A DNA stretch of 64,000 nucleotides from Candidatus Zhuqueibacterota bacterium (GCA_030950365.1 JAUZRQ010000014.1:1-64000); one strand, 5' to 3'. Shown: positions 17,455-29,410, counted from the first letter of the stretch. The notes: generated from the letters alone by a model not told the origin. Made by a program: numbers and translations.

Positions 17455-17624
17455 GCCCTCTTTCTCTCGGTTCGTCTGTCGTTTATCGGTCCGGGGCCCC
17501 ACAAGCGGCCTGAAAAGGCACTCAGTGCTGCTGAACCGCGTTCATGTCGGGTGGCCACGGAATTTGCTCTCTAAATGATATTAAATATTAACCTTAAATC
17601 CGATCAATTGCAACGATTTTCTCC

Positions 17625-17654
17625 TTGCTTGTTTTTTAAATTTCTTTTACTTTG
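17625..17654 (+). promoter_or_regulatory. Possible promoter of the ECF sigma gene (TTG-N19-TTACTTTG)
   Basis: TTG at 17625-17627 and TTACTTTG at 17647-17654 resemble the -33/-7 boxes of FCB primary promoters (TTG and TAnnTTTG, seven of eight bases). The start codon is 29 bases downstream. By-eye match only. Confidence 0.35.
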
Positions 17655-17682
17655 ACATTTTGATACAGAAGGTCCAGGCGAT

Positions 17683-18270
17683 ATGTCTACGATTGAGAAG
17701 AAACGAGAAGAAGCAGAACTCATCGAGCGAGCCTTGCAGGGCGATCAGTCGGCCTACACTGAAATTTTGAACCGATACCGCGGCCAGCTCTATCACGTCA
17801 TGTACAAAATGGTGCGCAATCGGGAAGAGGCCGAAGATCTGGTGCAGGAAGCCTTCATGAAGGCTTTCAATGCGCTCAGTACATTCAACGAAAACTTCGC
17901 ATTCTCGACCTGGCTGTATAAAATCGCCGTCAACAATTGCATTGATTATTTGCGCAAAAAGCGGTTGCAAACGTATTCGTACGACCGGCCGATGTCGGTC
18001 AAAGATGGGGAGATCAAACGCGATTATGCCGACCCTGATGAAAGTCCGGACAAGGAACTGTTATCGAGTGAAAAGACCCGCCTGATCAACGAAGCCATTG
18101 ATGCGCTCCCCCCAAACTATCATACGGTGATTGTCCTGCGGCACCGTGAGGAGTTGTCGTATGAGGAAATTGCGGAAAGACTCAACTTGCCCCTGGGCAC
18201 GGTGAAGGCGAGAATTTTCCGTGCCCGTGAGATGTTGAAAAAAAGTTTGAAAGGCAAGCTCTTTCTCTGA
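17683..18270 (+). CDS. ECF-type RNA polymerase sigma factor
   Basis: A 195-residue sigma-70 family protein of the ECF (RpoE) type. Region 2 covers about 25-95 (YHVMYKMVRNREEAEDLVQE, then FSTWLYKIAVNNCIDYLRKK) and region 4 covers about 130-190 (LPPNYHTVIVLRHREELSYE, then LPLGTVKARIFRAREMLKK). The two are joined by an acidic linker. No anti-sigma gene follows; the next gene is convergent, so control must come from elsewhere. A possible promoter lies at 17625-17654. Its regulon is unknown. Confidence 0.93.
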   Translation: MSTIEKKREEAELIERALQGDQSAYTEILNRYRGQLYHVMYKMVRNREEAEDLVQEAFMKAFNALSTFNENFAFSTWLYKIAVNNCIDYLRKKRLQTYSYDRPMSVKDGEIKRDYADPDESPDKELLSSEKTRLINEAIDALPPNYHTVIVLRHREELSYEEIAERLNLPLGTVKARIFRAREMLKKSLKGKLFL

Positions 18271-18294
18271 TTGGCACGCCGCACAGTTTATGGT

Positions 18295-18663
18295 TCAGGC
18301 CGCATGGTCGGGGATGTATTTTTCGAGCTTTTTCAGCAGATTGTTGATCTTCGCTTTTTCTTCCTTCAGGCCCGTCCGCCATTCCACCGATTGCGAGTGC
18401 CGAATTTCGCCTGGCAGTTCGTGCAGGATTTCGTGCAACAGCTCGGTGAGCGTCTGCACCTGCTCTTCATTGAACTCGATTTCCGTTCCCGGGGCGTTTT
18501 TAAGCAGCTCGCGAATGGCGATGAGCCGAATTTTCTTTTTGCGCAGGTCGTCTTTGAATGGCGACAGCACGGCATGCCGGATTTGCACGAAGTATTGGGC
18601 GACCCGCTGTTCGATCAGCGGCATTAGCGCTTCGTACTCTTTTTGAGTCAACGACACTTTCAT
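18295..18663 (-). CDS. Hypothetical helical protein
   Basis: A 122-residue, highly charged, mainly helical protein without signal peptide or membrane segment. It begins MKVSLTQKEYEALMPLIEQR and ends with a Lys/Glu-rich helix. I do not recognise a family. It is convergent with the sigma factor gene, with 24 bases between the stops. GAGAA lies just upstream of the start. The regular heptad-like pattern and the clean frame make it likely to be real. Confidence 0.6.
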   Translation of the reverse strand: MKVSLTQKEYEALMPLIEQRVAQYFVQIRHAVLSPFKDDLRKKKIRLIAIRELLKNAPGTEIEFNEEQVQTLTELLHEILHELPGEIRHSQSVEWRTGLKEEKAKINNLLKKLEKYIPDHAA

Positions 18664-18730
18664 GGCCGGTTCTCCCGAATTCTCTTCTCCACATGATTAA
18701 ACCGCTGAATTTCGAGGAAGGTTCGAAATG

Positions 18731-18764
18731 AAAAAGCCGGTAATCCTGAACATGGATTACCGGC
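18731..18764 (-). terminator. Rho-independent terminator
   Basis: On the minus strand GCCGGTAATCC pairs perfectly over 11 bases with GGATTACCGGC around a 7-base loop, followed by five T. It lies 31 bases beyond the stop of the DUF2892 gene. Confidence 0.8.
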
Positions 18765-18795
18765 CGTTCGCTGTCAAATCCAGATGCAGGGGATA

Positions 18796-19020
18796 CTATG
18801 TGGTAGCCGCTTTGCCCTCCGCTTCTTTTTTCGCTGTATTGATTTTAAGCAGCGACCAAATTGGGCAGAACGAAACTAACGCGGTGATAAGCAAGATGGC
18901 GCCGATCACAATAGCCACCCATTGCAACACGTTATGAAACACCCAGATACCCAGAGCAAGGAGGACGATACCAAGGATGGCGCGGATAACTCTGTCCATT
19001 CCACCAACATTTGCTTTCAT
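18796..19020 (-). CDS. DUF2892 (YgaP-like) two-helix membrane protein
   Basis: A 74-residue protein. MKANVGGMDRVIRAILGIVL is the standard DUF2892 N-terminus, followed by two hydrophobic helices at about 14-30 and 33-51 and the motif FCPIWSLL. Proteins with this domain are inner-membrane and often linked to rhodanese or sulfur metabolism, but this one is alone. A good terminator follows. The ribosome site GGAGG is ten bases before the ATG. Confidence 0.85.
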   Translation of the reverse strand: MKANVGGMDRVIRAILGIVLLALGIWVFHNVLQWVAIVIGAILLITALVSFCPIWSLLKINTAKKEAEGKAATT

Positions 19021-19331
19021 GGGACACCCTCCTCATGGTTTGTGTATCCCTATGTGTTGAATTTGTAAAAATTTATGTTGTTCTTGCAAATATTGCAAAC
19101 AATTTTTAATATTTTTACAAAATCTCAGCGATAAAATTTATCCTTGCACCTCATGAAAAAATCTGATTTTTATGGATAAACTTCTCATTTTATCCCGAAA
19201 TGGTTGGTGATGCTGAATAATGACCCAGATTTCAGGCTAACTTTCTATTTTTGAGAAGTTTCTGCAATTTTTATTACCCAAACATGAACTCATCCGATAA
19301 AAATTCGTAGCATGAATAAAATAGGACATTT
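19021..19331. other. AT-rich divergent intergenic region
   Basis: About 310 very AT-rich bases between divergent genes. A perfect TAnnTTTG box (TATTTTTG) is at 19246-19253 on the plus strand, about 80-100 bases before the downstream start, but no well-placed TTG goes with it. No gene seen. Confidence 0.4.
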
Positions 19332-19352
19332 ATGCACAAAAAGAGGGAAACC

Positions 19353-20597
19353 ATGATCAAAAGGAATTGTCTTGGCTTATTTGTGTTGTTCGCGTTCATT
19401 TTTGTGGCCGGAGGCATTCGTGCACAGAGTTTGAAAGGGAGCATCGGATTTGGTGTTGAAGGAGGGCAGCAACAGTTGATCACCAGCGATATTCCCACGG
19501 TGCAACCCGAATTCGGCGGTGAGGCCATCCTGAGCTATCGGCTCAGCGATCGCATCAGTCTCAATCTGGCGGCCGGCTATTCGCTCCTCAGCTATAAACG
19601 CACTGGAAATCCCACGCTGTTTACGACCAATCTCATCACGGGCAATCTCTTTCTGGATGCTGAGCTGTTGAAGCTCGGGCCCATGCGCCCGTTTATCCGG
19701 CTGGGGATCGGCGGCTTCAATTTTGAGGCCACCAGCGGAAAACGGTTCAACGATGGTGAGGCCATAGGCGGTGGCGGACTTCGGCTGTTTCTGTCGCGGC
19801 GGTTGGCTCTCACCTTGGCCGGCTATGGCAAATACACCACCGGAGACGACCTGGATGGCGTGCGGGGCGGCGACAAAGACATCTACTGGGGCGTCCGCGG
19901 CGGATTGATGCTGTATTCGGGTGGCAAGAAAGAGGAAATCACCCGCGAGCCGATGATGACTGAAGAGCCCACGGAATTGCCGCCAAGCACGGAAATGACC
20001 GGCGAACCCACCGGAACCGAGGCCGACTCGGCGCAAATGGTGGATATTCGCGAGCTGCAGCAATTGCAAGAGCGCAAAGACGCCCTGCAACGGCAGCTTT
20101 CGGATAAAGAGCAGGAAATCGAGGCGCTGCGACAGGCGGTGGCGCGACGCGAAACAGAGATCGAAAGTTTGCAGGGCGAAATCGAGGCACTCAAACAGCG
20201 CACATCCACATCCGCGGCTGCAACCGGCAATTTTCGTGCAGCCTACCGACAGGCACTGGAACTGTTCGGGAACCGGCAGTACGGCGAGGCCATTCGGGCA
20301 TTTCAGGAGCTGCTGGCCAGGTATCCGCAACACCGGCTGGCGAGCAACTGCTGGTACTGGATCGGCGAGTCCTATTTTGCGCTCGGCGATTTGAACAATG
20401 CGCTGCAAGCCTTCAATGAGGTGCTGAACTATCGCAATTCGTTCAAGACCGACGATGCGCTGCTGATGCTGGGGCGCATTTACATGCGGCAGGGCAACGC
20501 CGAAATGGCCCGGCAAATGTTCAACCGCCTGCAGCAGGATTACCCGGACAGCGAATACGTGCCGCGCGCCCAGCGGTATTTAAACCAGTTGCGTTAG
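19353..20597 (+). CDS. Outer-membrane beta-barrel protein with coiled coil and YbgF-like TPR domain
   Basis: A 414-residue exported protein. A signal peptide (about 1-25, ending IRAQ) is followed by an OmpA-like barrel of about 160 residues with repeated aromatic-ended strands, a Thr/Pro/Glu-rich linker, a coiled coil (LQQLQERKDALQRQLSDKEQ onward, 235-285), and TPR repeats to the end (YRQALELFGNRQYGEAIRAF, WYWIGESYFALGDLNNALQA, LMLGRIYMRQGNAEMARQMF). The C-terminal part is like YbgF/CpoB of the Tol-Pal system. The ATG at 19332 is an alternative start with its own AGGA; I prefer 19353, preceded by AGAGGGA. No tol genes are adjacent. Confidence 0.8.
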   Translation: MIKRNCLGLFVLFAFIFVAGGIRAQSLKGSIGFGVEGGQQQLITSDIPTVQPEFGGEAILSYRLSDRISLNLAAGYSLLSYKRTGNPTLFTTNLITGNLFLDAELLKLGPMRPFIRLGIGGFNFEATSGKRFNDGEAIGGGGLRLFLSRRLALTLAGYGKYTTGDDLDGVRGGDKDIYWGVRGGLMLYSGGKKEEITREPMMTEEPTELPPSTEMTGEPTGTEADSAQMVDIRELQQLQERKDALQRQLSDKEQEIEALRQAVARRETEIESLQGEIEALKQRTSTSAAATGNFRAAYRQALELFGNRQYGEAIRAFQELLARYPQHRLASNCWYWIGESYFALGDLNNALQAFNEVLNYRNSFKTDDALLMLGRIYMRQGNAEMARQMFNRLQQDYPDSEYVPRAQRYLNQLR

Positions 20598-20695
20598 CCG
20601 GCTCCTGCTCCCGCACTCAGTAGGAATTTGACAGATACCGCGCTCGAGGGCGATCAGCCGCCCCGGCCGCCGCTACAGGTTTACAAACGCTCCAA

Positions 20696-23275
<2,580 letters not shown>

Positions 23276-23651
23276 GATCATGCTCCTCAACACAAATGCA
23301 GTCAAGGCCCGTGCTATTATCGAACATCCAGCCAAACTAAAAATAGTTTAACAAAGGCGCGGGGATCGCAGAGGCCGTTTTTTTATCACGATTCAGGCAC
23401 ATTAAACCCTACCTGGCTTTCCGGCATTTCAGTGGCTTTTGCTCTCTCCTTCCCAAGTTAAACTTTTGAAGGAGAGAGCAAATCCGTGCTCATCTTTAAA
23501 ATCAGTGGTTCCCATCGGGCTCATAAATCTCTATAAACATTCATCAATCGTCCGGAAAACACACCGGTGCACAATGTAAAACCACACGGGAAGGAATAAA
23601 AGCAAAATCAACCTAACGAGGAGGACCGGGGGAGAGGCATGTTGCGGGACG
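23276..23651. other. Non-coding gap with hairpin repeat and repeat debris
   Basis: 376 bases. Contains the hairpin at 23438-23482 and fragments of two other intergenic repeats: TTCCGGCATTTCAG just before it, and AATCCGTG...ATCAGTGGTTCC just after it, which resemble pieces of the 'bacterial HERE GATGCACACGGAT' type repeat also seen at 6850 and 45940. No gene seen. Confidence 0.5.
23438..23482. repeat. Hairpin repeat with AAGTTAAAC loop (copy 1)
   Basis: TTTGCTCTCTCCTTC and GAAGGAGAGAGCAAA form a perfect 15-bp stem around CCAAGTTAAACTTTT. The loop core is shared with hairpins at 55521-55560 and 55733-55770. Confidence 0.75.
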
Positions 23652-26600
23652 TCAGGACTTGAGTTTTTCGGTGAAAATCTCAATTTTGTGACGGATGTCG
23701 TCGCGCTGTGGATCAATCTCCAGCAGCTTTTGCCATTCCAGTAGCGCTTCTTCGTACTGTCCCTGTTTGGTATAAACAATGCCCATATTTTCATAGGCAA
23801 ACGTATCGGACGGGTCCAGCGTTTTGATATACTCGTACGTCTCGGCGGCTTTGTCGAAATCTCCGCGGCGGAAGTAGGCATTGGCCAGAATCCGGTACGC
23901 CTCTTTGTAATCCGGATATAAATCGATGATGCGCTTGAAGGCCACAATGGCTTCATCATATTGTTTCTTCTTATACAGCCGGAATCCTTCAATCAGCATC
24001 TGTTCTTTGGCATCCAACTGCGTCTCGTCATCCTGCTCAAAACCGAGCACGGCCTGCCGCAAGGTGGATGAGGACGCACCACCGGCTTCCACCCCTTCTC
24101 CTTCCTCGTCCGAGGTCAGGTGGCTGACCTGGAAGCCGTCCTTCTGCAACAATTCGTCAATATCGGCAATGGGCATGGCGGCCCGGGGCTCGGCATCTGT
24201 GGCCATTGCAGTTTCATCGGTGGCATCCTCGGCATGGGTGGCTTCGGTAATCAGCGAACTCGCCGAATCGGCGCCAAAAGCATCCACGATATCCTGTGCG
24301 CCGAACTCTTCATGCTCCTCCAACCCTTTAGCGCTCGCCGCGGACTCGTCTTTTTCGGGCTCCGGCGCCGCGTCTTCCTCAAGAATGGCATTAGACTCGC
24401 CAATCATATCCGCAAACGCGGTTTCCAGCTCGGTATGCTCCGGAGGCCCGCTCTCCTCTGCAGCATCGGCCGGACTGAGGTCGGCCGCTTCCGCTACTGG
24501 CTCCTCCCCGACCGGGGTTTCGGCAACATCGGACTGCGTCTCTTCCGTCACCGGCTGCGGTTCGGAAGTGACCGGCTGCGGTCGCTGTTCCGGTTCCGGC
24601 TCATGCCGTGCTTCGGCAGTCGCCGGCGTTTCTTCGGCTTCAGCCGCCGGCTTATCCGTGCGGATTTTGCCGGCATCCAAATCAAAGGTGATCGGCGCCG
24701 GTTTAGTGAGGTGCACATCCTGATCCAGAATCACGCGACCATCGAGCGTGAGCATGGGCGTGCCCGGTGGCTTAATGGGCCGGTTGGCCCGCCGCGCCCC
24801 GCGAGCCACAAACGCTTCACGCAACTGGCGCGTATTCAGCCGCAACCGCACCAGTTCCTCATAAATCTTGCTCTCACTGATTTGGGTGTAGCCGTATTTT
24901 TCGGTGTTCAGCTCGTCACTGATGCGTTTGGCGCCGTACTCCGGATGATTCTTGATGATGTCAAAAATCTTGGCCTTGTCTTCGATGGCAATATGCTTGG
25001 CTTCCACCGACACCGAGGGCTCGATCGCAAAATTATCGATGCCGACTTCTTCAAATTCGCGCTTGTATTTATTGTAATACACAAACGTGCTGATGCCCGC
25101 TGTTTCGCATGCCTGCCGGATGCTGGTCCCGGCCATGATCATGCGGTAGGCCTCGCAAGCGCGGCGGAATTCTTCTTTCTGCGCCGTGGTTTTCTCGCGG
25201 ATCACCACAAAGGTGATATCATCGGACTGTGGGCATTCTTCGGTGAACGCCAGAATTTCATTGCGCAGCGCCTCCACGAACGGCTGCGCCCGCAGGTGTC
25301 CGAGCTGCCGGATGGCCTGCAACAACCGCTCCTCGCCGAAAATCTGCCGCCGGCTGTTCATCGCCTCGGTGATGCCATCGGTGTACAGCAGCAGCAAATC
25401 ATCCTCGGCGAGCTGCAAGGTGTCGCTCTCGATGGACTTGCGGAACAGATCGGGCTCGGTGAGCTGAATGCCGATGGGGAAGCCGCGCGGATTCAGATAA
25501 TAGGTTTTTTGCGTGGAAGCGCGGTACAAAATCATGGGATTGTGACCGGCGCTGGCGTAATTGAGGCGGCGGCGTTTGCTGTCGATGATCACATAAAACA
25601 TGGTGACGAACATGCCCTTTTTCATGTCGCCGAGAATGAGCTCGTTGAGGCGGGCCAGCACCTCGGCCGCATCCTTAACGCCGCGCGCTTCGGTGCGCAA
25701 CGCCTGCCGGATCATGGTCATCACCATGCTGCCCGGAACGCCCTTGCCAGACACGTCCGCCACCACGATGCCGAGGGTGTCGCGGTCCACTTCGACGAAA
25801 TCGTAATAATCGCCGCCGATGAGCTGAGCGGCTTCATAATGACCGGCGATCTCGTAGCCCTCGATGTCCGGAAACTCATGCGGCAGCAGGGTCTGCTGAA
25901 TTTCCTGCGCCACCTGCATTTCCTTTTGCAGCCGCTCCTGCTCGGCCAGGTTTTTCTGCGATTCCCGGAATTTGCTGGTGATTTCGGTAAACGCTTTGGC
26001 GATCTCGCCGACTTCTGTGGACGGATCGATATCGATCTCGTCCTCGATTTCGCCACTGCCGGCGCTGCGCACCCATTCGGCCAACTTGCGCAGCGGATTA
26101 AGAATGAGGTAAATCAGTAAAAACAGTCCCGCCGAACTGGTGAGCATTGCCAGGATGGCCAGCCGGGTGTATTCCCAGCGCCGCGCCGCAATCATCTCAT
26201 CGATGTAACTCTTGTAAATACGCAGGTGTAGTTCGCCAATGGGGCGCTCGCTATCGCGCAGGCGGATATCCACTTTGTAATCGTAAATTTGCGTGGTCAG
26301 ACCGGTTTCTTCTATCAAAAGATCATAGTAAGTCAGGTTATGCATATCCGGTTCTTCATATACCGTGCGCGGCATTTCGTATTGCGAGAACGTCTTTTCC
26401 CATACGCTGTGGCCGATGATCAGCCCGGCGGTATCCAGCACGGCGATTTCATACAGCTCCGACGACCGGTCGGTGATGTACGAGTTCAGCAGCACATGAA
26501 GGCTGGCCTGACTGGTTCCGGTAAGGTCCTGAAAAATCTGCGGCTGATCCACCACATTGCGGATGATTTGCGAAGCGATGGTGTCCCAGGCATCGAGTTT

Positions 26601-27194
26601 TTGCTGCAGCACCTGTTTGCGCACTGGCAGGACCAGATAAAGATAAGCGACTAAAATGGCGGCGGAAATCATCAACGAGGTCCGCGCCCAGAAACGAATC
26701 TTGAGCCCGAACGGCACCGAGCGCAGCGGTTTCGGGATCAGCGACAGCCAGCGCTTTTCCTCCTGCACCGACCGTTTTTTGGTAAGCCGCAGCTCGTTGC
26801 CTTCCTCGGTTTTGCGATAGTCGATTTCATCCATCAATCGACGCATGATGAAGATGCCCAATCCCCCTTTCTTTCCTATGGCCACATAACGGTTCAAATC
26901 CGGTTCGGTCACGCGGGTGGGGTCAAAGTATTTCCCCTGATCGATGAGCGAAAAGGTAACGCTGGTTTTGCGCACCACCGCGCGCAGCGTGATGTATCCC
27001 TGCTGCTTGGTGCCACGGTAAGCGTGCCGGATGATGTTAGTGGCGGCTTCGTCAATGGCCAGTTTGAAATTTTTAACCAGCTTTTCGGACAGGTGATATT
27101 TGCGACCGATTTTGGTCACAAATTCGCGCAAGTCCGCCAGGTAATCGATATGCGCAGGAACGCGTAACTGCTCTTTGTCTACCTTATAAATCAC
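23652..27194 (-). CDS. Multidomain SpoIIE phosphatase: HATPase, two TM, HAMP, PP2C, transposase-like HTH, acidic linker, TPR
   Basis: 1180 residues. 1-140: RsbW-type anti-sigma kinase/HATPase (DEAATNIIRHAY 48-59, DQGK 85-88, GKKGGLGIFIMRRL 107-120). TM helices near 171-190 and 345-365 enclose a ~150-residue extracytoplasmic sensor. HAMP 365-418 and a short coiled coil. 440-668: SpoIIE PP2C phosphatase with metal residues in GGDYYDF, VADVSGKG, YTDGITEA and SDDIT. 672-715 is a helix-turn-helix like those of resolvase/transposase proteins (TSIRQACETAGIS), and 735-800 resembles the winged IS3-type HTH (HPEYGAKRISDEL). 830-1060 is acidic and disordered; 1064-1175 is three TPRs. It should set a partner-switch (STAS/anti-sigma) module in response to an outside signal. 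It starts 24 bases after the PorV-TPR gene, so the two form an operon. Confidence 0.88.
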   Translation of the reverse strand: MIYKVDKEQLRVPAHIDYLADLREFVTKIGRKYHLSEKLVKNFKLAIDEAATNIIRHAYRGTKQQGYITLRAVVRKTSVTFSLIDQGKYFDPTRVTEPDLNRYVAIGKKGGLGIFIMRRLMDEIDYRKTEEGNELRLTKKRSVQEEKRWLSLIPKPLRSVPFGLKIRFWARTSLMISAAILVAYLYLVLPVRKQVLQQKLDAWDTIASQIIRNVVDQPQIFQDLTGTSQASLHVLLNSYITDRSSELYEIAVLDTAGLIIGHSVWEKTFSQYEMPRTVYEEPDMHNLTYYDLLIEETGLTTQIYDYKVDIRLRDSERPIGELHLRIYKSYIDEMIAARRWEYTRLAILAMLTSSAGLFLLIYLILNPLRKLAEWVRSAGSGEIEDEIDIDPSTEVGEIAKAFTEITSKFRESQKNLAEQERLQKEMQVAQEIQQTLLPHEFPDIEGYEIAGHYEAAQLIGGDYYDFVEVDRDTLGIVVADVSGKGVPGSMVMTMIRQALRTEARGVKDAAEVLARLNELILGDMKKGMFVTMFYVIIDSKRRRLNYASAGHNPMILYRASTQKTYYLNPRGFPIGIQLTEPDLFRKSIESDTLQLAEDDLLLLYTDGITEAMNSRRQIFGEERLLQAIRQLGHLRAQPFVEALRNEILAFTEECPQSDDITFVVIREKTTAQKEEFRRACEAYRMIMAGTSIRQACETAGISTFVYYNKYKREFEEVGIDNFAIEPSVSVEAKHIAIEDKAKIFDIIKNHPEYGAKRISDELNTEKYGYTQISESKIYEELVRLRLNTRQLREAFVARGARRANRPIKPPGTPMLTLDGRVILDQDVHLTKPAPITFDLDAGKIRTDKPAAEAEETPATAEARHEPEPEQRPQPVTSEPQPVTEETQSDVAETPVGEEPVAEAADLSPADAAEESGPPEHTELETAFADMIGESNAILEEDAAPEPEKDESAASAKGLEEHEEFGAQDIVDAFGADSASSLITEATHAEDATDETAMATDAEPRAAMPIADIDELLQKDGFQVSHLTSDEEGEGVEAGGASSSTLRQAVLGFEQDDETQLDAKEQMLIEGFRLYKKKQYDEAIVAFKRIIDLYPDYKEAYRILANAYFRRGDFDKAAETYEYIKTLDPSDTFAYENMGIVYTKQGQYEEALLEWQKLLEIDPQRDDIRHKIEIFTEKLKS

Positions 27195-27218
27195 CGGGCC
27201 AAACTCCTGAATGGGAAT

Positions 27219-29162
27219 TCATCGCCGCTGCAGCCGTTCGCGTGCCAGATCAATCGCGTCGAGAATACGTTTATTATAACGTTGTTGTTTTTGCAATTCA
27301 AGCAAGATTTGTAGAGCGGTTTCATAGTTTTCCTGCTGTATGTAACGCACCGCTTCCAGGAAACGGCGGCGAATGGTTTCCGAGGCAAAATCTTCCACCC
27401 GGGCGTTGGCGCGCGCTTCCGCGTCGTCCAGATACTGCTTCACCTTCGGATCGTCGGGCCGGATTTTCAGCGCCTCTTTGAAGCTCTTCATGGCTTCCCG
27501 ATAATTCTTGCTGATGTAATCCGTCAGGCCCTTGCGGAACAGGTCGTTGAAGGTCAACTGGCGGCGCAACTGTGCAATGCGCGCTTCAATGCGCTTGCGC
27601 TCGGCCTCATCCTCGCCGTAGCTCTGTTTTAGAATGCGGTCATACAAATCCAGCGCCACCGTGATGCGGTTTTGCTTTTCGGCCTGCCGCGCCCTCGCCA
27701 GCAGCTCGCGGTTGATCTGGCGGATTTCCGTCATGGTTTTGGCGATCCATTCCTTCAGCAACTGGTTTTCAGGATCGCGCTCGAGACCGCGCTGCCATTC
27801 GGCGATAGCCTCGCGGTACTGTTTGGTTTCGAGGTTGCGCATGCCCTTTTCAAACTGTACCTTGATAAATTCCTGCAGACTCTCGCGCTCGGCAGCCAGA
27901 CGCTCGCGTTCGGCCACCATTTGCAGCTCTTTCTGGCGTTCCTCGGCGATCTTCTGCTCGGCCCGCTTCATCCACTGGTTGGCCTCGGCGTTTTCGGGAA
28001 ACAGGTCGCGGGCGGCGGAGAATTTCAGCAACGCCGGGAAGTACTCACCCTGATTGAAATACGCCTTGCCACGGGTGAGCAGGTTTTCGAATTCTATCTG
28101 CCGCTGCCAGGCCAGCTTGCGCGCGGTTTCTTCTTCGATGCGCTTCAGCTCTTCCTGCTGCGCCAGCTCGATGAGCTGGGTTTTGCTCTTGCCGAATTCC
28201 ACTGTCAGGCTCAACCGGTGCTGCGGGCCGAAATCGCTGGCCGCATCGGAATAGCGGCCAAAGGCGTAATCGAGGCGGTAATTTTGATACAGCACACCGG
28301 CGCCAAAATTCAATGACTGCCCGTTGTAGCCCACACGCAGGAAGGCCCGGTTTTGAAAAATGTACTCGGTGCCGAAATTGAGCCGGGTCGGCTCGTCGCG
28401 GGCAATCAATGCGCCCAGCAAAATATTGATGCCGTCCGCGCCTTCGCCCTTGAAACCGATGGGTTTGGCGAGCCCCATCCGGAAGCGCCAGGGCTGCACC
28501 TCCTGCTCCGAAACCAGTTTTAGCCGCGGGGCGACGGCATTTTGCAGATTAAACCCAATGGTTAAATTTTGCAGCAACGATACTTCAAAATCCGGGTGGT
28601 ACAGAAGACCGATATCCAGCCCGACGCCAGTGGCGTTGTTCTCCAGCAATTGCAGCCGCTCGATTTTCAGGGTCGCGCCGACGGTGATCGGCAGCGGCAA
28701 TTGTTTGGCGTAGGAGAGCAAGAACTGGCTGCGATTGGCACTGCCCTTGCCCAGCTTTACGCCGTCCGGGCTGGTATTGAGCACATCGCCCACAGACAGA
28801 TTTATGATGCCAAAGCCCAGGGTGCCGGTTTGCACCGTGGGATGCGCATAGCCGATGAAGCTGTAGCCGGCGCCTTCCAGCAGACGGGTGTGGAACACCA
28901 CCAGGTTTTTGCGCTGCAGATGGTCCAGCGCGGCGGCGTTCCAGTAAATGGCGGTGGCATCGCTGGCGTAGGCCACGAAGGCATTACCCAGTCCGATGGC
29001 CCGCGCGCCCACGCCGAGCTTGAACACCGGCTGCATGCCGGCCGTTTGCCCAAACGCCAGCGCCGGCAGGCCAAGCAACAATCCGGCCAGCCAGAGCCGC
29101 CAGCTCTGAGGCCTGCGCTGTTTGTCCGCCGGCTGCGCGGATGTTCGTTGCACGAGTCTCAT
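27219..29162 (-). CDS. PorV/PorQ-like outer-membrane barrel fused to C-terminal TPR/coiled-coil region
   Basis: About 647 residues. A signal peptide (ending LALAFGQ-like, near 30) leads into a PorV/PorQ/UPF0164-type barrel: LGVGARAIGLGNAFVAYASD followed by IYWNAAAL is the family signature, and strands continue to about 330. The second half is charged and helical with TPR-like repeats (GKAYFNQGEYFPALLKFSAA, GMRNLETKQYREAIAEWQRG, GLTDYISKNYREAMKSFKEA). PorV is the shuttle/attachment protein of type IX secretion; here the barrel has its own periplasmic or cytosol-facing TPR scaffold. The start is uncertain (ATG at 29162 or 29189). It precedes the SpoIIE gene by 24 bases and follows the giant surface protein gene, which hints at a shared role. 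Confidence 0.8.
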   Translation of the reverse strand: MRLVQRTSAQPADKQRRPQSWRLWLAGLLLGLPALAFGQTAGMQPVFKLGVGARAIGLGNAFVAYASDATAIYWNAAALDHLQRKNLVVFHTRLLEGAGYSFIGYAHPTVQTGTLGFGIINLSVGDVLNTSPDGVKLGKGSANRSQFLLSYAKQLPLPITVGATLKIERLQLLENNATGVGLDIGLLYHPDFEVSLLQNLTIGFNLQNAVAPRLKLVSEQEVQPWRFRMGLAKPIGFKGEGADGINILLGALIARDEPTRLNFGTEYIFQNRAFLRVGYNGQSLNFGAGVLYQNYRLDYAFGRYSDAASDFGPQHRLSLTVEFGKSKTQLIELAQQEELKRIEEETARKLAWQRQIEFENLLTRGKAYFNQGEYFPALLKFSAARDLFPENAEANQWMKRAEQKIAEERQKELQMVAERERLAAERESLQEFIKVQFEKGMRNLETKQYREAIAEWQRGLERDPENQLLKEWIAKTMTEIRQINRELLARARQAEKQNRITVALDLYDRILKQSYGEDEAERKRIEARIAQLRRQLTFNDLFRKGLTDYISKNYREAMKSFKEALKIRPDDPKVKQYLDDAEARANARVEDFASETIRRRFLEAVRYIQQENYETALQILLELQKQQRYNKRILDAIDLARERLQRR

Positions 29163-29280
29163 GGTATCGTCGCCCTGATATGGTTGCACTCGCAGAATCC
29201 TGTCTTACCTGCGTGTTGTGTCCAAATATGGGATATTATTTAGCCGCACCCGCAATTTCGAGATTTACCTTGTCATTCCG

Positions 29281-29410
29281 TTTTTTTCGCCGTTCCGCAA
29301 AGACGGAATGATGAAAAATACCGGAATCTCTTTCCACGCAACAAGCCGGTTATGAGATTCCGGCATTTCAGCGCCTCCTTTTCGGTCGCCGCTGAAAGCC
29401 GGCATGACAA
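29281..29410. repeat. Cluster of three hairpins with GAGATTCCGGC/GCCGGCATGACA ends
   Basis: Reading along the plus strand, CATTCCG...CGGAATG, then CCGGAATCTC...GAGATTCCGG, then CCGGCATTTCAGCG...CGCTGAAAGCCGG form successive hairpins. The last one, from TATGAGATTCCGGCATTT to AGCCGGCATGACAA, is shared with 55573-55633. Confidence 0.6.
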
